From assembly GCA_030323885.1 (NCBI GenBank), contig CM059188.1:116783974-116847973 (forward strand): DNA of 64,000 nucleotides, written 5' to 3'. Below, one piece after another: positions 33,441-45,182 of the stretch (positions are counted from its first letter, which is position 1; the number at the start of each line of letters is the position of its first letter). The translations under genes and the position numbers were made by a program. The stretch is from Branchipolynoe longqiensis. Lineage: Eukaryota > Annelida > Polychaeta > Phyllodocida > Polynoidae. A model generated the notes under the pieces. The model had not been told where the DNA came from and did not search any database. It saw only the letters and a program-made list of their open reading frames with translations.

Positions 33441-33790
33441 AGACGGGATGGCTGAATGAGTTGAGCGTCCTTCTGTTTTGTTAGATCGTCGGATATTGAA
33501 CCCATGTGTTCAAACCTTGGTCGAGTCAAACCAATTACTTAAAAAGTGATACTAGTCGCTTCCTCAATCAGGCTCTCGGCATTATTAAGATAGGAAAAGG
33601 ACTGGTTTGCTCAGTGTCAGGATAATGTGTCTGAGTGGGATATCAGGTCATGCTGCTGGCAGCATGGTCTTCCAGTGGGGCGGCACTATAAAGTCACCAT
33701 GAGTGCGCTCTGTCACAAGTCGGTACCCGTCCTGATATGACCTTAGAAGTTAGATGTTGCCAGGACATAAAACTCCAACAACCAACCAAC
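33441..33790 (+). mobile_element. SINE family A, ACGGGATGGCTGAATGAG head type
   Basis: A different tRNA-like head (AGACGGGATGGCTGAATGAG, TTGAGCGTCC) is joined to the normal SINE A body and tail (TGTTGCCAGGACATAAAACT CCAACAACCAACC). The same head appears at 34076, 43827 and 62871, so the body is shared by at least two heads. Three CATAAGTTATGAT repeats lie just upstream. Confidence 0.85.
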
Positions 33791-34075
33791 CATCCCAACC
33801 ATACATAAACCATGAATCAGATTTATATGGGGAAGTCACAATGTTGCTTGCTTTAGAGCTTGACCTGGCAACCACCAGAGGTCGCCTTTGTGCTTCGCTA
33901 CTTGCAGTCTCCCTCATTATCGCCCTGTCTGTAGCAGTAAAGTAGGACTTGCTCCACTAACGCCAAATATAAAAATATTGTGGTCGTCCTTTTGATCACA
34001 CAAATCAGGGCGGGCGGGTTTAATTTTAATTTTAATTTAGTTTTCTGGCAAATGATGTAAATATAATATGTAACT

Positions 34076-34188
34076 AGACACGATGGCTGAATGAGTTGAG
34101 CATCTGCCTCCCATTCTGGTAGGTCATGGGATTCGAACTCCTGGGTTTGAACCCTGAGCAAGTCAAACCAATGACTTAAAAAGTTATA
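34076..34188 (+). mobile_element. SINE A, second head type, 3' truncated
   Basis: AGACACGATGGCTGAATGAG TTGAGCATC, GTCATGGGATTCGAACTCC and AAGTCAAACCAATGACTTAA; it stops after AAAAGTTATA. Confidence 0.75.
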
Positions 34189-34499
34189 TGAAAGTTGAAT
34201 TCCTGCTAGCCCGACACATTTTTAACACTTAAACGTTTTTTTTTTCAAATCAGGGGCGGGCGATTTATCAGGCATCGGCGAGGACGATCACCAATTAAAC
34301 AATTCTATTTGGCCTAATGGTGATAGGTATGCCATAACGACATGACTAACATGAGTAGTAAACGAGCAGGAAGGAGCCTTGTGAAGCTAACAATCAATAT
34401 GAAATTACTCCTTTTGTGTGTAGGAATATTGTATTGTTCTGAAGAATCCTGTGTTACTGCCAATGCATTAGTCTTCCAGCTGTGCATAATCAGTTTGTT

Positions 34500-34821
34500 T
34501 CTTGTTGTTTTACGTCCTAGCAACATCTAAGGTCATATCAGGACAGGTACCGTCTTGTGACAGTGCACACTCATGGTGACTTTAGAGTACTGCCCCACTG
34601 GGAAATCGGGCCACTGATGCAATGCTCTGATATCTGACTCAGATACATTATCCTGACACCGAGCCAACCAGTCCTTGCCCTATCCTATTAATGCCAAGAG
34701 GCAGGCTAGGAAGCGACAAGTATCAATTTCATAAGTCTTTGTTTTGACTCGACCGGGAACCAAACTCCTGATCTTCCAGACACGACTCACACGCTCTACC
34801 AATTCGGCCACCGCACCAGGT
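34500..34821 (-). mobile_element. SINE family A
   Basis: Reverse copy from TTGTTGTTTTACGTCCTAGC to the head CCAATTCGGCCACCGCACCA. It is near full length. Confidence 0.85.
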
Positions 34822-34995
34822 GTGTAATCAGTTGTGTGCAGGTAATGCACACCTGAGCGTGCTGATTCCCGTCGCGCCCCCTGGCGGGCAGGTAAGTGGA
34901 TACCCGATCAGCCCCCATGGGAGCATTATCTCACATATCGCACCTTACACCACCGGTAGTGCCAGCTGAGCTAACGATGGCCCTGGGGAGTGTTT

Positions 34996-35406
34996 GTTTG
35001 TTGTTGTTTTACCTCCTAGCAACATCTAAAGGTCCCATCAGGACAGGTACTGACTTGTGACAGTGCGCACTCGTGGCGACTTTATAGTGCTGCCCCAACG
35101 GGAGATCAGGCCAATGGCACCATAACCCAATATCCCACACAATCACATTATCCTGACACTGAGCTAACCGGTCCTTGCCCTATCCTATTAATGCCGAGCA
35201 CCAGGCTATGAAGTCACACAAATGAAATTGATCAGTCACATTATCCTGACACTGAGCCAACCAGTCCTTTCCCTATCCTAATAATGCCGAGCGCCTTGCT
35301 AGGAAGTATCAATTTTTAGGTCATTTGTTTGACTCGACCTGGGTTCGATCCCCCGATCTCCCAAAACAGGAGATGGATGCTCAACTCATTCGGCCACGCC
35401 GTCTGG
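34996..35406 (-). mobile_element. SINE family A, with internal duplication, second head type
   Basis: Reverse copy from TTGTTGTTTTACCTCCTAGC to CTCAACTCATTCGGCCACGC CGTCTGG. The segment CACATTATCCTGACACTGAG..TCCTATTAATGCCGAGC occurs twice (about 35145 and 35227), so it is a composite of two SINEs or an internally duplicated copy. Confidence 0.8.
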
Positions 35407-35774
35407 TCCCCTGGTGAATGAGTTGGGCAACAAGATAACAGCAGACGACATTTATCACATCTTTGTCGTGTTTTGCCACTCTGGTCACAGCCTGGGTTTG
35501 CTCACACTTTTGTTTGTTTGTTTGTTTAACGACCCCCCTCCCCCACCCCCATCACAAAAAGTAAACATCGGATATTGGTGTTCATATTGTGTTTACTTAC
35601 ACCCTGTAACTCTGGCTTCATGTTAGTTTTCAACTAGAAAAGTGTCTTTTGACACATGGTTGATTGTGCTCTTTTACATTGTGTGTAAAAGCGATGGCCG
35701 GGTAATAATATGACAGAATACAAGTTGAGCACTTCTCGCCATGATTATGGCCTTTGCTGCTGAAATGTCGCTAA

Positions 35775-36374
35775 AGGCCCAGTCACACCTCACCGGATTG
35801 AGGAACCGGACAGAAACCTGGCACTGTCCGGTGAAATACGGCAATGTCCGGTTGATATATGGTAGGCATCTGGCGTGTCCGTTCTATCTCCGGTGGTGTT
35901 TGGCGGTGTCCGGTACAAGTTTTGAACATGCACAAAACTTGTGCCGGACACCGCTGGACTGATCTGTACGGTTGGTGTCTGGTTTAAGTCCGTTTAGTCC
36001 GTTTAGTCTGTTTCATGTCCGGTACCCATCCATTACGTCTCCGGTGTGCTTCCTGCCAAGTCCGTTGACATTGGTTTTTTTGGTGTTTTTTTGTGTCTTT
36101 TGTTTTTTTATTGCGGGAATTCGGTCAGTATATGTTTTCGGTGCGTCCGTGAAGAATCTGGTATGTCCATTTGACATTCAGTTTTCATCCGGTTAGCGTC
36201 CGGTAGATATTCGTTAATGTACGTTCCTTGTCCATTTAGCATCCGTTTCGTCTGGCGGCCGTTGCAATATTTTGACTCATTTCGGTACATTTTGATACCG
36301 AACACCACCGGACTAGAAATTTTTTGTCCAGTTTATGTCCGTTGCTCAATCCGGTAAGGTGTGACAGGCGCTTA
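35775..36374. mobile_element. MITE E2, CCGGT word family, TAA duplication
   Basis: 600 bp. The ends are AGGCCCAGTCACACCTCACC and the complement of AGCGCCTGTCACACCTTACC, flanked by TAA at 35772-35774 and 36375-36377. Same family as 27761 and 46524. Confidence 0.88.
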
Positions 36375-36546
36375 AGCAATCACCACTAACTAACTGACCG
36401 GCAGCACTGGATAGAGTCAGACAAAGACCCTGAAACGATGTCGAGCCAGAGATAGCGGTTTGTTCAAGAAATTAATAACCAGTGAGACATATTTGTCAAG
36501 CTTGTGGGGTGATATGATTCTTACACATGTCAAACCAACCACCACA

Positions 36547-36892
36547 CCGGGCGAGGTGGCCGAATCGGTAGAGCGCGGGCCTGGTGTGCGGAAGGTCGGG
36601 AGTTCAGTTCCCGGTTCAGTCAAACCAATGTCTTATAAAATTAATACTTGTCGCTTCCTAACGAGGTGCTCGGCATTAATAGGATAGGGCAAGGACTGAT
36701 TAGCTCAGTGCCAGGATAATGGGACTGAGTGGGATATTTGGTCATGGTGCTGGCGGCTTGATTTCCCAGTGGGGCAGCATTGTACAGTCACCATGAGTGC
36801 ACACTGTTAGTGTTACAAGTCGGTACCCATCCTGATATGACCTTAGATGTTGCTAGGTCGTACAACTCCAACAACCAACCAACCAACCACCA
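36547..36892 (+). mobile_element. SINE family A, near full length
   Basis: Head CGGGCGAGGTGGCCGAATCG GTAGAGCG, B-box GGGAGTTCAGTTCCCGGTTC, full body, tail TTGCTAGGTCGTACAACTCC AACAACCAACC. Confidence 0.88.
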
Positions 36893-37110
36893 CCCTTCCG
36901 CTACAAGTGTGAATCCAGCAATATCATGCCTGCTACTGCTAGAAGTCTTCCAACAGTGTGTGTGTGGGGGTGGGGGGGTGGGGGTGACCTGAATCTGTTA
37001 ACTGATGTCATGCATGACTGATTTTTACATCTACATTATACATGATGGTCAATCGCATGTTCGCCCCGCTTTAAGTTTAAGGGTAGATGTTCGATGGATG
37101 TGTTTGGGCG

Positions 37111-37218
37111 TGAAGCTGCATAGTCCGATAGCAACACACTTATTTAGGTTTTAATCTACATATCCAACTTGGAAGTTAGATACTTGTGCAATTGTCAATG
37201 ATTTGTTGCTATTGATAA
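37111..37218 (-). mobile_element. TTAA-MITE (family T), fragment interrupted by E5
   Basis: GAAGCTGCATAGTCCGATAG .. ATCTACATATCCAACTTGG follows the family's reverse orientation, then is cut by MITE E5. Confidence 0.6.
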
Positions 37219-37853
37219 AGCCCTGGTCACATACACGTTAGTGAAGGTAGTTTAACATAGTTTAACGTAGGATAGATTAACGTGGGTGAAACGAGCTATC
37301 ACTACATTAAACTATGTTAAGGTACGACAGGTTTTGGTTGATCACCCACCTAATAGTATGGATAAATACGTTATGGTACGGATCCCGGTATGTTACGGTA
37401 CAGATCCTGGTACGTCCAACTACGTTGAACTATGTTGAATTACGTTGAACTACATTACCCTCCACTACGTTCAACTTCATCCACTAACGGCTATGTGACC
37501 TAGAGTACGCTAGAGTATGCTAGAGTATGCTAAGGTATGCTAACATATACCAGAGTATGCTAGAGTACAGTTAGAAGTACGCTAGAGTATGCTAGAGTAT
37601 GGTACAGCACATTATCGTCACAGAGGCTACATCTGCCTCAAATGTACCTCTTTTTAACATGTCCAAAGATTAAATCGGAACTCATGGCCCACACACGTTC
37701 TTATCACATTCTCATCATGGGGAAGTTTGGATGCCGGTACGTTCAACTATGTTCAACTATGTTCAACTATGTTCAACTACGTTCAACTACGTTCAACTAG
37801 GTTAGCCTCCACTACGTTCAACTACGTTCACTAACGTGTATGTGACCGAGCCT
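37219..37853. mobile_element. MITE E5, ACGTTCAACTA word family
   Basis: 635 bp. The ends are AGCCCTGGTCACATACACGT and the complement of AGGCTCGGTCACATACACGT. The interior is runs of TACGTT, GTTCAACTA and GAGTATGCTA words. The flanks are TAA and TAG, one base short of a perfect 3-bp duplication. Confidence 0.85.
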
Positions 37854-38470
37854 TAGGTTGGAGAGCTTACCTGGTTTGAACTATGATGGTTATACTTATA
37901 ATGTCTCATTTCACCCCTGATCCCTGTACCAGGGTCCGATTTTATATAGGATTAATGTGCAGGTTGACAAATCTGGTTGTGGCGCTGTGAGCTTTGGCAC
38001 GTCTTCATAATAGAATACATCAAGCAATACATTACATCTAATTACCTGAATATATACAGACCATTTAGTTGCGGAAGTATTTAGTAAATTAGCAATGAAT
38101 ATTAGGAAATATTTCATTAGTTGCGACAAATGGCTACTGACTAGAACTGCCCATGTTAGTACTGCGTTTGTATAGCCCTAAATCCCAAACAACAGGGGTA
38201 CCTCCAGTCAACCATGGGGGTATGTATGCAGGTCTGTGGCACACTCACATACCTCCATCTGCTCTTCGGCAAGGTCCTATGGGGTACACCATCTAGATGT
38301 ATTTTTGTATACCAATATATGATGTACATAATATATCATTCACTGTGATTATACGTATTATGCATAATCATACTGATACAGCAATATCAACAAAGACATT
38401 ACCTTAAATATTATTGCATTTAAATTTTATTTATTTTATATTTGGTTATTACTTTTCATTTCTATTCTTT
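37854..38470. other. No gene recognised
   Basis: AT-rich DNA without a coding frame of note or a repeat I can name. Confidence 0.4.
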
Positions 38471-38474
38471 TTGA

Positions 38475-39050
38475 GGGGGGGGTGAGGGGAGGAATGTAAG
38501 GTTGAGGGGACATGGGGAGAGGCAGGGAGGGGAGTTAGGGGAGTGGGGAGGGACGAGGGGGGAGGCAGGGGACATAGGTGGGAGAATGAGGGGAAGCGGG
38601 CGAGGGGACATGGGAGAGTGATGGAGGGGGATGGGGAGAGAGGGAGTGATAGAGGGGAGGAGGAGGGGAATGTGGAGGGGCTAGGGGGGACAAGGGGACA
38701 TGGGGGGAATGAGGGGAAGCGAGAGAGGGGGCAAGGGGGGTAGATTTAGGGGATGGGGAGAGGGCACATGGGGGAGTGATGGAGGGGTCGGGGAGAGATG
38801 GATGGATAGAGGGGAGGTGGAGTGGGAGGGGGAGCGAGAGGGGGGAGTGATAGGGGGGAGTGGGAGAAGGGAGGGTGGCATGGGGAGAGATTGAGAGGAG
38901 GGGAGAGAAGGGGGGAGGGAGGTGGATGAGGGGATATGGGGAGAATTAAAGAGGGGGAGGGAGGGAGAGAAGGGGAGAGGGGGGGAGGGGATATGGGGAG
39001 AGATAGAGGAGAGGGGGGGGGGGGATGAGGGGGGGGGGGGGAGGAAGTGC
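38475..39050 (+). repeat. G-rich (GGGGAG) tract, ~575 bp
   Basis: The plus strand is almost pyrimidine-free: GGGGAGGGA, GGGGACATGGGGAGAG and similar. The Pro/Ser-rich minus-strand frames are compositional. Confidence 0.85.
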
Positions 39051-39144
39051 TGTTCATGACCTGTTATTGCGGGGAACTGCAAACAATTATTATTACGTGT
39101 ACTCTTCAGTGAGCTGGAAACCAGCGGATGTAATACTGCCCCGT

Positions 39145-39425
39145 CAGTGTGGTGGAGGTGGTGGTGGAGTGTGTGGGGTGTGTGGGGATGAGTGTATGGG
39201 TGGGGGTGGTTGTGTGTGTGGGGGTGGTGGAGTTGGGTGTTTGGGGATGAGTGTGTTGGGGTGGCGGATGTGTGGGGGTGAAGGGGTGGTGGAGTGGTAG
39301 GTGGGTGTGTTGTGTGTTGAGTGGTTGAGTGGGTGTGTGGGTGGTGAGTGGGTGTGTTGTGGGATGAGTGGTTGAGTGGGTGTTTGTGGGTGGGGGTGAG
39401 TGAATGGGTGGGGTGGGATTGCACC
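39145..39425 (+). repeat. GT-rich (GGGTGTGTGG) tract
   Basis: Irregular GTGTGGGGGTG and GTTGAGTGGGTG repeats. The long Thr/His/Pro frames on the minus strand come from this tract. Confidence 0.85.
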
Positions 39426-39449
39426 CGGACAGTAGTCACAAAATAGGTA

Positions 39450-39885
39450 CCTGTTCTTGCTTGGCACTTGGCATTATGAGGTCAGGACAGGGACTGGGCG
39501 CACAGTGTCAGGATAATGTGACTGTGTGGGACATCAGGTCATGGTGCCGGCGGTCTGATTTCCCAGTGGGACAGCACTATAAAGTCACCATGAGTGCACG
39601 CTGTCACAAGTCGGTGCACGTCCTGGTATGGCATAGGGTCTTACTGGGGCGTAAAACTACACCAACCACCCAGCCTCCCCTGGCCCTTTCACTCAGAGGA
39701 CTGGTTGGGCTCTTAGGCTGCCGTTTTCCTTCCTCCCCTCTCCTCCATTTTCTCTAAACCATTACCCATTGGAAGCCAACTCCCGACCACATGGGACCGC
39801 TTTCAGCGGTGCCCATACAGTGCTGCAGATTTGCAGCCGCCAGCGCACCAATGCGGCTGAAAACTCCCCAAAAACAATAGTCACG
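39450..39885 (+). mobile_element. SINE A, long subfamily, best copy
   Basis: Body CAGTGTCAGGATAATGTGAC to GTCACAAGTCGGTGCACG, then GGGGCGTAAAACTACACCAA CCACCC, then a further ~200 bp (GGACTGGTTGGGCTC, CATGGGACCGCTTTCAGCGG, CAGTGCTGCAGATTTGCAGC, GCGGCTGAAAACTCCCC). It matches 12190-12500 and, in reverse, 9695-9790. Confidence 0.78.
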
Positions 39886-39899
39886 GGAAATCTGGGGTG

Positions 39900-41020
39900 C
39901 ACGTGGTCAAATGAAGGGGCTTAAAAAAACAAAACAAAAAACAACAAAGCGAAAAAGAGGGGGGGGAAAAGCGAAAAAAAAGAAGATAAAAAGGTGTGTC
40001 ATGGGGGGGAGATGGGGGTATTAGGGGGGGGGGGCGTTCAAAATGGGCGGCGCCAAATGGCTGGCTGGTCGCGTGTCATGTACCCATTACTCCCGGTGCA
40101 CCCCGGGATCGCCACCAGGCAGCGTTGCGCCCCCGCACGCCACCTGGCGGGCTAGCGGTGAGTGGGGGCGCCGCCACTCGGTAAGCACCGAGCTATGCGC
40201 ATGCTCACGGGCACACAGTGTCAGATGTGGCGCGGATTGGTCACACTCACATAGACGAGATCACGATAGACGAGATCACGGTTCCGACTGCGCCTGCGCT
40301 GAAAATGGCGTTGGCAGCAAAGCAAAGGCGTACAGCCATTGAGTTTGCCGATACGCATAGGGCAAAACTTCCATTTTAGTCAAAATTAATAGAAATACAT
40401 AACAATTTGGCACAAACATGGACGGAAGGATGCAATATAATAATATAATGAATATGTTTAAGACACAACTCTCCATAATTAAGCATTTTGAGCTAAGAAA
40501 CATACAATTTCAGTGACTTTACAGGCTGATGTTTACATCACCATTGATTAGCCATAAGTAATTCTTGTTCTAAAAATTAAAATGTCAAATGTGTCAACAA
40601 AAACTTGTTTCAAAGAAATATATAACCAATATCTGATTAACCCTACTCATTTTCTATTTCTATATATGTCATTAACCATAGGATATAAATAAAAACATGA
40701 ATACAATAAGTAAAACTGACTCTGGCTATAGCTCTAACACTAGTCTGAGTGCCCAGATTTGTCTAAATCTAAATGCACATGGCATAAGATGTGCTGATTA
40801 TATTGATGTAAATGCAATGCTGGATAAAGAATTAATATCTTAATTTATTATATATATATTTTTTAGTTAGTGTTCTATGTTTCAAACAAGAGCTGAGATG
40901 ATCTGAAACTAGCACATTGCATAGCTGCACCCAGTGTATCAGCATGTGCCATGTGCTTCTCGCGGGTTTGTTTTGGTCTGACACATCCCACAATGCACCG
41001 CGCGACTGGAGCAGTGATGT
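39900..41020. other. No gene recognised; CpG-rich patch at 40040-40330
   Basis: A G-run and a CpG-rich segment (GGGCGGCGCCAAATGG, GCACGCCACCTGGCGGGCTA) are followed by AT-rich DNA from 40380. No coding exon was identified. The CpG-rich patch could be a regulatory island, but nothing supports that beyond composition. Confidence 0.35.
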
Positions 41021-41024
41021 AGTC

Positions 41025-41470
41025 TATTGTTATGCTCCAGACGATCCGGGTCATCCGAGTCGTCAGGATTTCAAATAGAACGCCGCGAGGTGAGCCTAAA
41101 AATACATGGGCCGTGTGCAAAACGACCCGATCCCAGTGCCCCCACGTCTTGGCTCGGGGTGCTAGGAGCATGTGTGCTGGTACCTGTTTGTCATGCACTA
41201 CAAAGCTACTTTTATTTATTTTTATGTAAAAGACCATCCAGATGAAAGTGGACATATGTCTAAATTATGCAATCATAAAATACTTTAAATCCAATCTTGC
41301 TGTAGTTCTCAGTTATATTGTGGTTTTAAAAAAAAGTTTTGGATTAAGCCTTCTTCCACCCCGAGAGTGTTCGTTTATGCAACCCAAGGTTGTATGGCCT
41401 GCGCATGCGCCAAAAAGTGGTTCAGGTGACCCAAGGTGTTTAATCGAATACTTCCAGACTGTGGGTCGGA
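41025..41470 (+). mobile_element. Degenerate relative of the element at 45456
   Basis: Shared order: CCGGGTCATCCGAGTCGTCA, TTTCAAATAGAACGCCGCGA, GGCCGTGTGCAAAACG, TCTTGGCTCGGGGTGCTAGG, GCGCATGCGCCAAAAAG and TTTAATCGAATAC, compared with 45530-45720. The ends are not clear here and it holds an extra insertion near 41180-41340. Confidence 0.55.
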
Positions 41471-41489
41471 CCAGAGTTTGGCATGTTTG

Positions 41490-42000
41490 CTTTGTTTGGG
41501 GTTTTACGTCCTGGCAACATTTATGCGTAAAATATTCCGATATTCGGCAAGGGGGGAATGCAATTGTTCTATTACTATTCAGTGTGCTTGACCAGGTGCG
41601 TGTGTACATGTATGTGTATATAATATATATGGATTGGTTTGTACCTGGGTGGGATGTAAATAGACATAATGATGCGAGCAGGTCTGAGTGTGATTGCACT
41701 CAGGGCCTAGCCCTTCTGCTGGGGTAGGGGTCACCACACTCAAAAGGTCAAGGTTGGTGTTGGCCAGGGGGCCAGACAGCTGCTGGTGGTGGGCAGACCA
41801 CTGGTATCCATGGATACCAGGAATGCTGGATTCCTATTGGAGAGACCAGGAATGCTAGATTCCTATTGGTGGAAAGAGGTGGTATGATACTCTACCAAGA
41901 ACACATATAACTATATAAGAATAAACCAGAGGGCTGGACTCTCGCTCTTACACTTTACTCTCTTACTTTCTCTTTGTCTGTATTGGTTTTCATCATAGCC
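41490..42000. other. No gene; SINE A tail fragment and short duplications
   Basis: GGGGTTTTACGTCCTGGCAA C at about 41497 is a reverse SINE A tail scrap. At 41800-41880 the sequence GGAATGCTGGATTCCTATTGG occurs twice, next to the palindrome TGGTATCCATGGATACCA. Confidence 0.5.
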
Positions 42001-42002
42001 TA

Positions 42003-42445
42003 CGTCAATGCATGTTAGACGTACGCTAGACAAACGTTGTTCACTATGTTGCACTACGTTGACCTACGTTAAAGGCAATGGGAACGTACAGTCCATGTAC
42101 TGACAATGTATGGATAATGCACGCCTAACGTATGTCTAACATATGTTTAGCATTTCTCTATCATGTCTTGACGTATGTAATGTATGAGGCATAGTTCTGG
42201 CGATGGAATAATGTATATAACATTCACCAGTGTTCTGTTGACATACTGTGAGCGTAATTTGAGCATTTTTCGCCGGGAGGTACGTTAGCCAGACGTTGGT
42301 CATATGTTGGCCATACGCTATGTATACGGTATGTATACGTCCAACTTTGCCCCCCACACCAAAACGTTTGACGCTTCTCAATGTAAAAAAGTGATTTTAC
42401 ACGTTGGTGCGCACTTGGAAGATGTGTCGTAATATGACAGGGCCT
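42003..42445. mobile_element. MITE E9, TACGTT/TACGCTA words, left end not found
   Basis: The right end is CGTAATATGACAGGGCCT, followed by TTA and immediately by a TTAA-MITE sequence (GTTTGAAGTAAC), whose intact form has ACTTTAGTTTGAAG at this point. So E9 inserted at TTA in that MITE. The interior words are ACGTAC, CTACGTTGACC and CATACG. The left boundary is approximate; the 5' half of the host MITE is missing. Confidence 0.6.
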
Positions 42446-42710
42446 TTAGTTTGAAGTAACTTTCATTTTGAATGGCTAAATTTTGAGATATTTGAAGTAG
42501 AAACATTTTAAATTAGTTTTGGCAAGCATGCCAAAACTCTAACCCCATAGGCTTCTGCAGTAACAGCTTCTATGAAATTGCCTCCGTGCTTCCTTCTATG
42601 TGGAGACAAATGTTTAATAAATGCACCAGTACCTAAGTCAGATATATAGAATCAATTCTAGATAATTGTTTTGGTTTTGAAAATTTGATGCTTTATCGGA
42701 CTATGCAGCT
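42446..42710 (+). mobile_element. TTAA-MITE (family T), 3' part
   Basis: TTAGTTTGAAGTAACTTTCA through CCATAGGCTTCTGCAG.. to CTTTATCGGACTATGCAGCT, then TTAA. The 5' part was lost at the E9 junction. Confidence 0.8.
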
Positions 42711-43060
42711 TTAATCAATCTTTATATTTCAGAATAATATATTTAAACAGTAGCAAAGCCTTTACACACTGGCGATGGACTGTCCAAACTGGTCGACTAC
42801 TACTGTTAATATAACCTGTAAATGTGTGCTCTGAATAGATTAGAGGCTTAGACGTGGTCCCAGTCAGAAATGATGAGTCCTATCCAAATATAAAAAATAC
42901 TACAAAAAACTAGGGTGTGACTGCATGTAGTCATTAGCATACAGTGACGCATCCAATAATTCAATCAGGCACCGGGTCCCTGAGCTAAATGCATAATTTA
43001 TATCCTGTCCTGTTGGCAAGGGCAATGTACTTCTAAGCATATGTGCATACCTAAACATCT

Positions 43061-43400
43061 TCGGGAGCTAGACGTTGCTCAGGCGGTAGAGTGTCCACCT
43101 GTGAAGGCGTGGGTCATCTGATCGATCCTGCTCAGTGGACACATTTGCAATTTGGGCTATTTTCCATTCCAACCAGTGGTCCACAACTGGTTCATCAAAG
43201 GATGTGGTATGTGCTGTCCTGTCTGTGGGAACGTGCAAATAAAAGAGTCCATGATGCTTATCGGAAAGAAAAGGCTATGTGGCGGCTGGGGGTTTTGTCA
43301 CAAAGAAATATGTCAGAATGACCATATGTTTGATGTCGAATAGCTGACGATAAAATCAATGTGCTCTCAAGGCGTCTTTAAATAACGCAAGTGTTACTTT
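43061..43400 (+). mobile_element. SINE family B, full length
   Basis: Head GAGCTAGACGTTGCTCAGGC GGTAGAG, body CAACCAGTGGTCCACAACTG, GTGCTGTCCTGTCTGTGGGA, AGAATGACCATATGTTTGAT, tail TTTAAATAACGCAAG. Confidence 0.85.
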
Positions 43401-43427
43401 TACCTAAACACCTTGAAGCAGGATCAT

Positions 43428-43770
43428 CGGATGTGGTGGCTAAATAGGTAGAGTGCAGGCTTCCCGTGTGGAAGGTCGGGAGTTAGAATCCCGGTCGACT
43501 AAAACCAATGACATACAAAATTGATTCTTGCCGCTACCTATCCTGGCACTTATCATTCATTACTAGGACAGGGGAAGGACTGGTTAGCTCAGTATCAGGG
43601 TAATGTGGCTGAGTGGGATATTAGGTCAGTATGCCGGTGGCTGCCTGGTCTCCCAGTGGGGCAGCACTAAAAGGTCACAATGAAGGTGTACTGGCACAAG
43701 TCTATGCCTGTGCTGCTATGACCATAGATGTTGCCAGGGCATAAAACTCCAACAAACAACAAACAAAACA
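43428..43770 (+). mobile_element. SINE family A, near full length
   Basis: Head GATGTGGTGGCTAAATAGGT AGAGTGC, B-box GGGAGTTAGAATCCCGGTCG, full body, tail TGCCAGGGCATAAAACTCCA ACAAACAACAAACAAAAC. Confidence 0.87.
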
Positions 43771-43826
43771 ATCTTGAAGCAGGCAAAGGAGTAATCTCAC
43801 ATTATATCTGGTGCTGCTGGGAAACC

Positions 43827-44090
43827 AGACGGGATAGCCGAATGAGTTAGAGCGTCCATCTCCCCGTGTTGGTAGATCGTGGGATCGTGGGTTCGAATCC
43901 TGTTCACATCAAACCAATGACTTAAAAATTGATACTTGTCGCTTCCTAGCCAGACGCTTGGCATTACTAGGATAGGCCAAGGAGCAGTGGAATGAGGAAG
44001 ACCAGTCGTCTGCGACTGAAATTTCCCCTGCTTAAACAATTAATGTACAGACGACTGAAATTTCCCCTGCTTAAACAACTAATGTACAAC
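43827..44090 (+). mobile_element. SINE A variant: second head, GGAATGAGGAAGACC tail
   Basis: Head CAGACGGGATAGCCGAATGA G, B-box GTGGGTTCGAATCCTGTTC, body to AGGATAGGCCAAGGAGC, then the alternative tail GTGGAATGAGGAAGACCAGT CGTC. The terminal ~39 bp (GACTGAAATTTCCCCTGCTT AAACAA) is duplicated. Confidence 0.8.
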
Positions 44091-44140
44091 AAAAGACAAC
44101 AAAAAGTACGCAATCAGGGCAGAGCTGTTGAAGCAATTAG

Positions 44141-44188
44141 CTGGTTGGTTGGTTGTTGGAGTTTTACGTCCTGGCAACATCTAACGGG
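44141..44188 (-). mobile_element. SINE family A, tail fragment
   Basis: GGTTGGTTGGTTGTTGGAGT TTTACGTCCTGGCAACATC only. Confidence 0.7.
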
Positions 44189-44423
44189 TTAAAGGGGGAG
44201 CAATTAGCAATTACTAAGTAGTAATCAGTGCACGCTGACTGTTGGGCGTGACACTAGTCCCGGCAATAATGAAGACAATCATTAATGACATCAGTCACAC
44301 TCTGCCCCGGGCCAAGTCTAGTGGCCGGGCAGCTTTCAATTTCTGAGATTTTAAAATTAAATTACTGATTCCTTTTGTATGTGTGTGCTCTTTTGTTGGT
44401 TAAGGAAGCGAATTTCCATTTCA

Positions 44424-45182
44424 ATAATAATAATACTAGTAATAATAATAACAATAACAACAACAATAACAACAATAATAATAACAATACCAACAATAAT
44501 AACAATAACAACAATAATAACAATAATAACAATAATAACAATAATAACAATAATAACAATAATAACAATAATAACAATAATAACAAAATAACAACAATAA
44601 CAATAATAACAATAATAATAATAATAACAATAATAACAATAATAGCAATAATACCAATAATACCAATAATACCAATAATACCAATAACAACAATAACAAC
44701 AAAAACAACAATAACAACAATAACAACACTAACAACAGTAACAACAGTAACAACAGTAACAACAGTAACAACAGTAACAACAGTAACAACAATAACAACA
44801 ATAACAACAATAACAACAATAACAACAATAACAACAATAACAACAATAACAACAATAACAACAATAACAACAATAACAACAACAATAACAACAATAACAA
44901 CAATAACAACAATACCAACAATACCAACAACAATAACAACACTAACAACAATAACAACAATAACAACAATAACAACACTAACAACAATAACAATAATAAC
45001 AACAATAATAATAACAATAATAGTAACAATAATAGTAACAATAATAATAACAATAATAATAACAATAATAATAACGATAATAATAACAATAATAATAACA
45101 ATAATAATAACAATAATAATAACAATGATAATAACAATAATAATAACAATGATAATAACAATAATAATAACAATAATAATGA
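44424..45182 (+). repeat. AAC/AAT trinucleotide array, ~760 bp
   Basis: TAACAACAA, AATAATAAC and ACCAAT units run without interruption. The plus strand therefore reads Asn/Thr/Ile and the minus strand poly-Leu over hundreds of codons with no stop. These frames are artefacts. Confidence 0.97.

Noticed and set aside
38681..39467. 252-codon Thr/His/Pro/Ser-rich minus-strand frame
   Set aside because: It lies wholly in purine-rich and GT-rich tracts; low complexity with no start context or domain.
41242..41727. 161-codon frame
   Set aside because: It overlaps a degenerate repeat related to 45456 and a SINE tail scrap; no domain.
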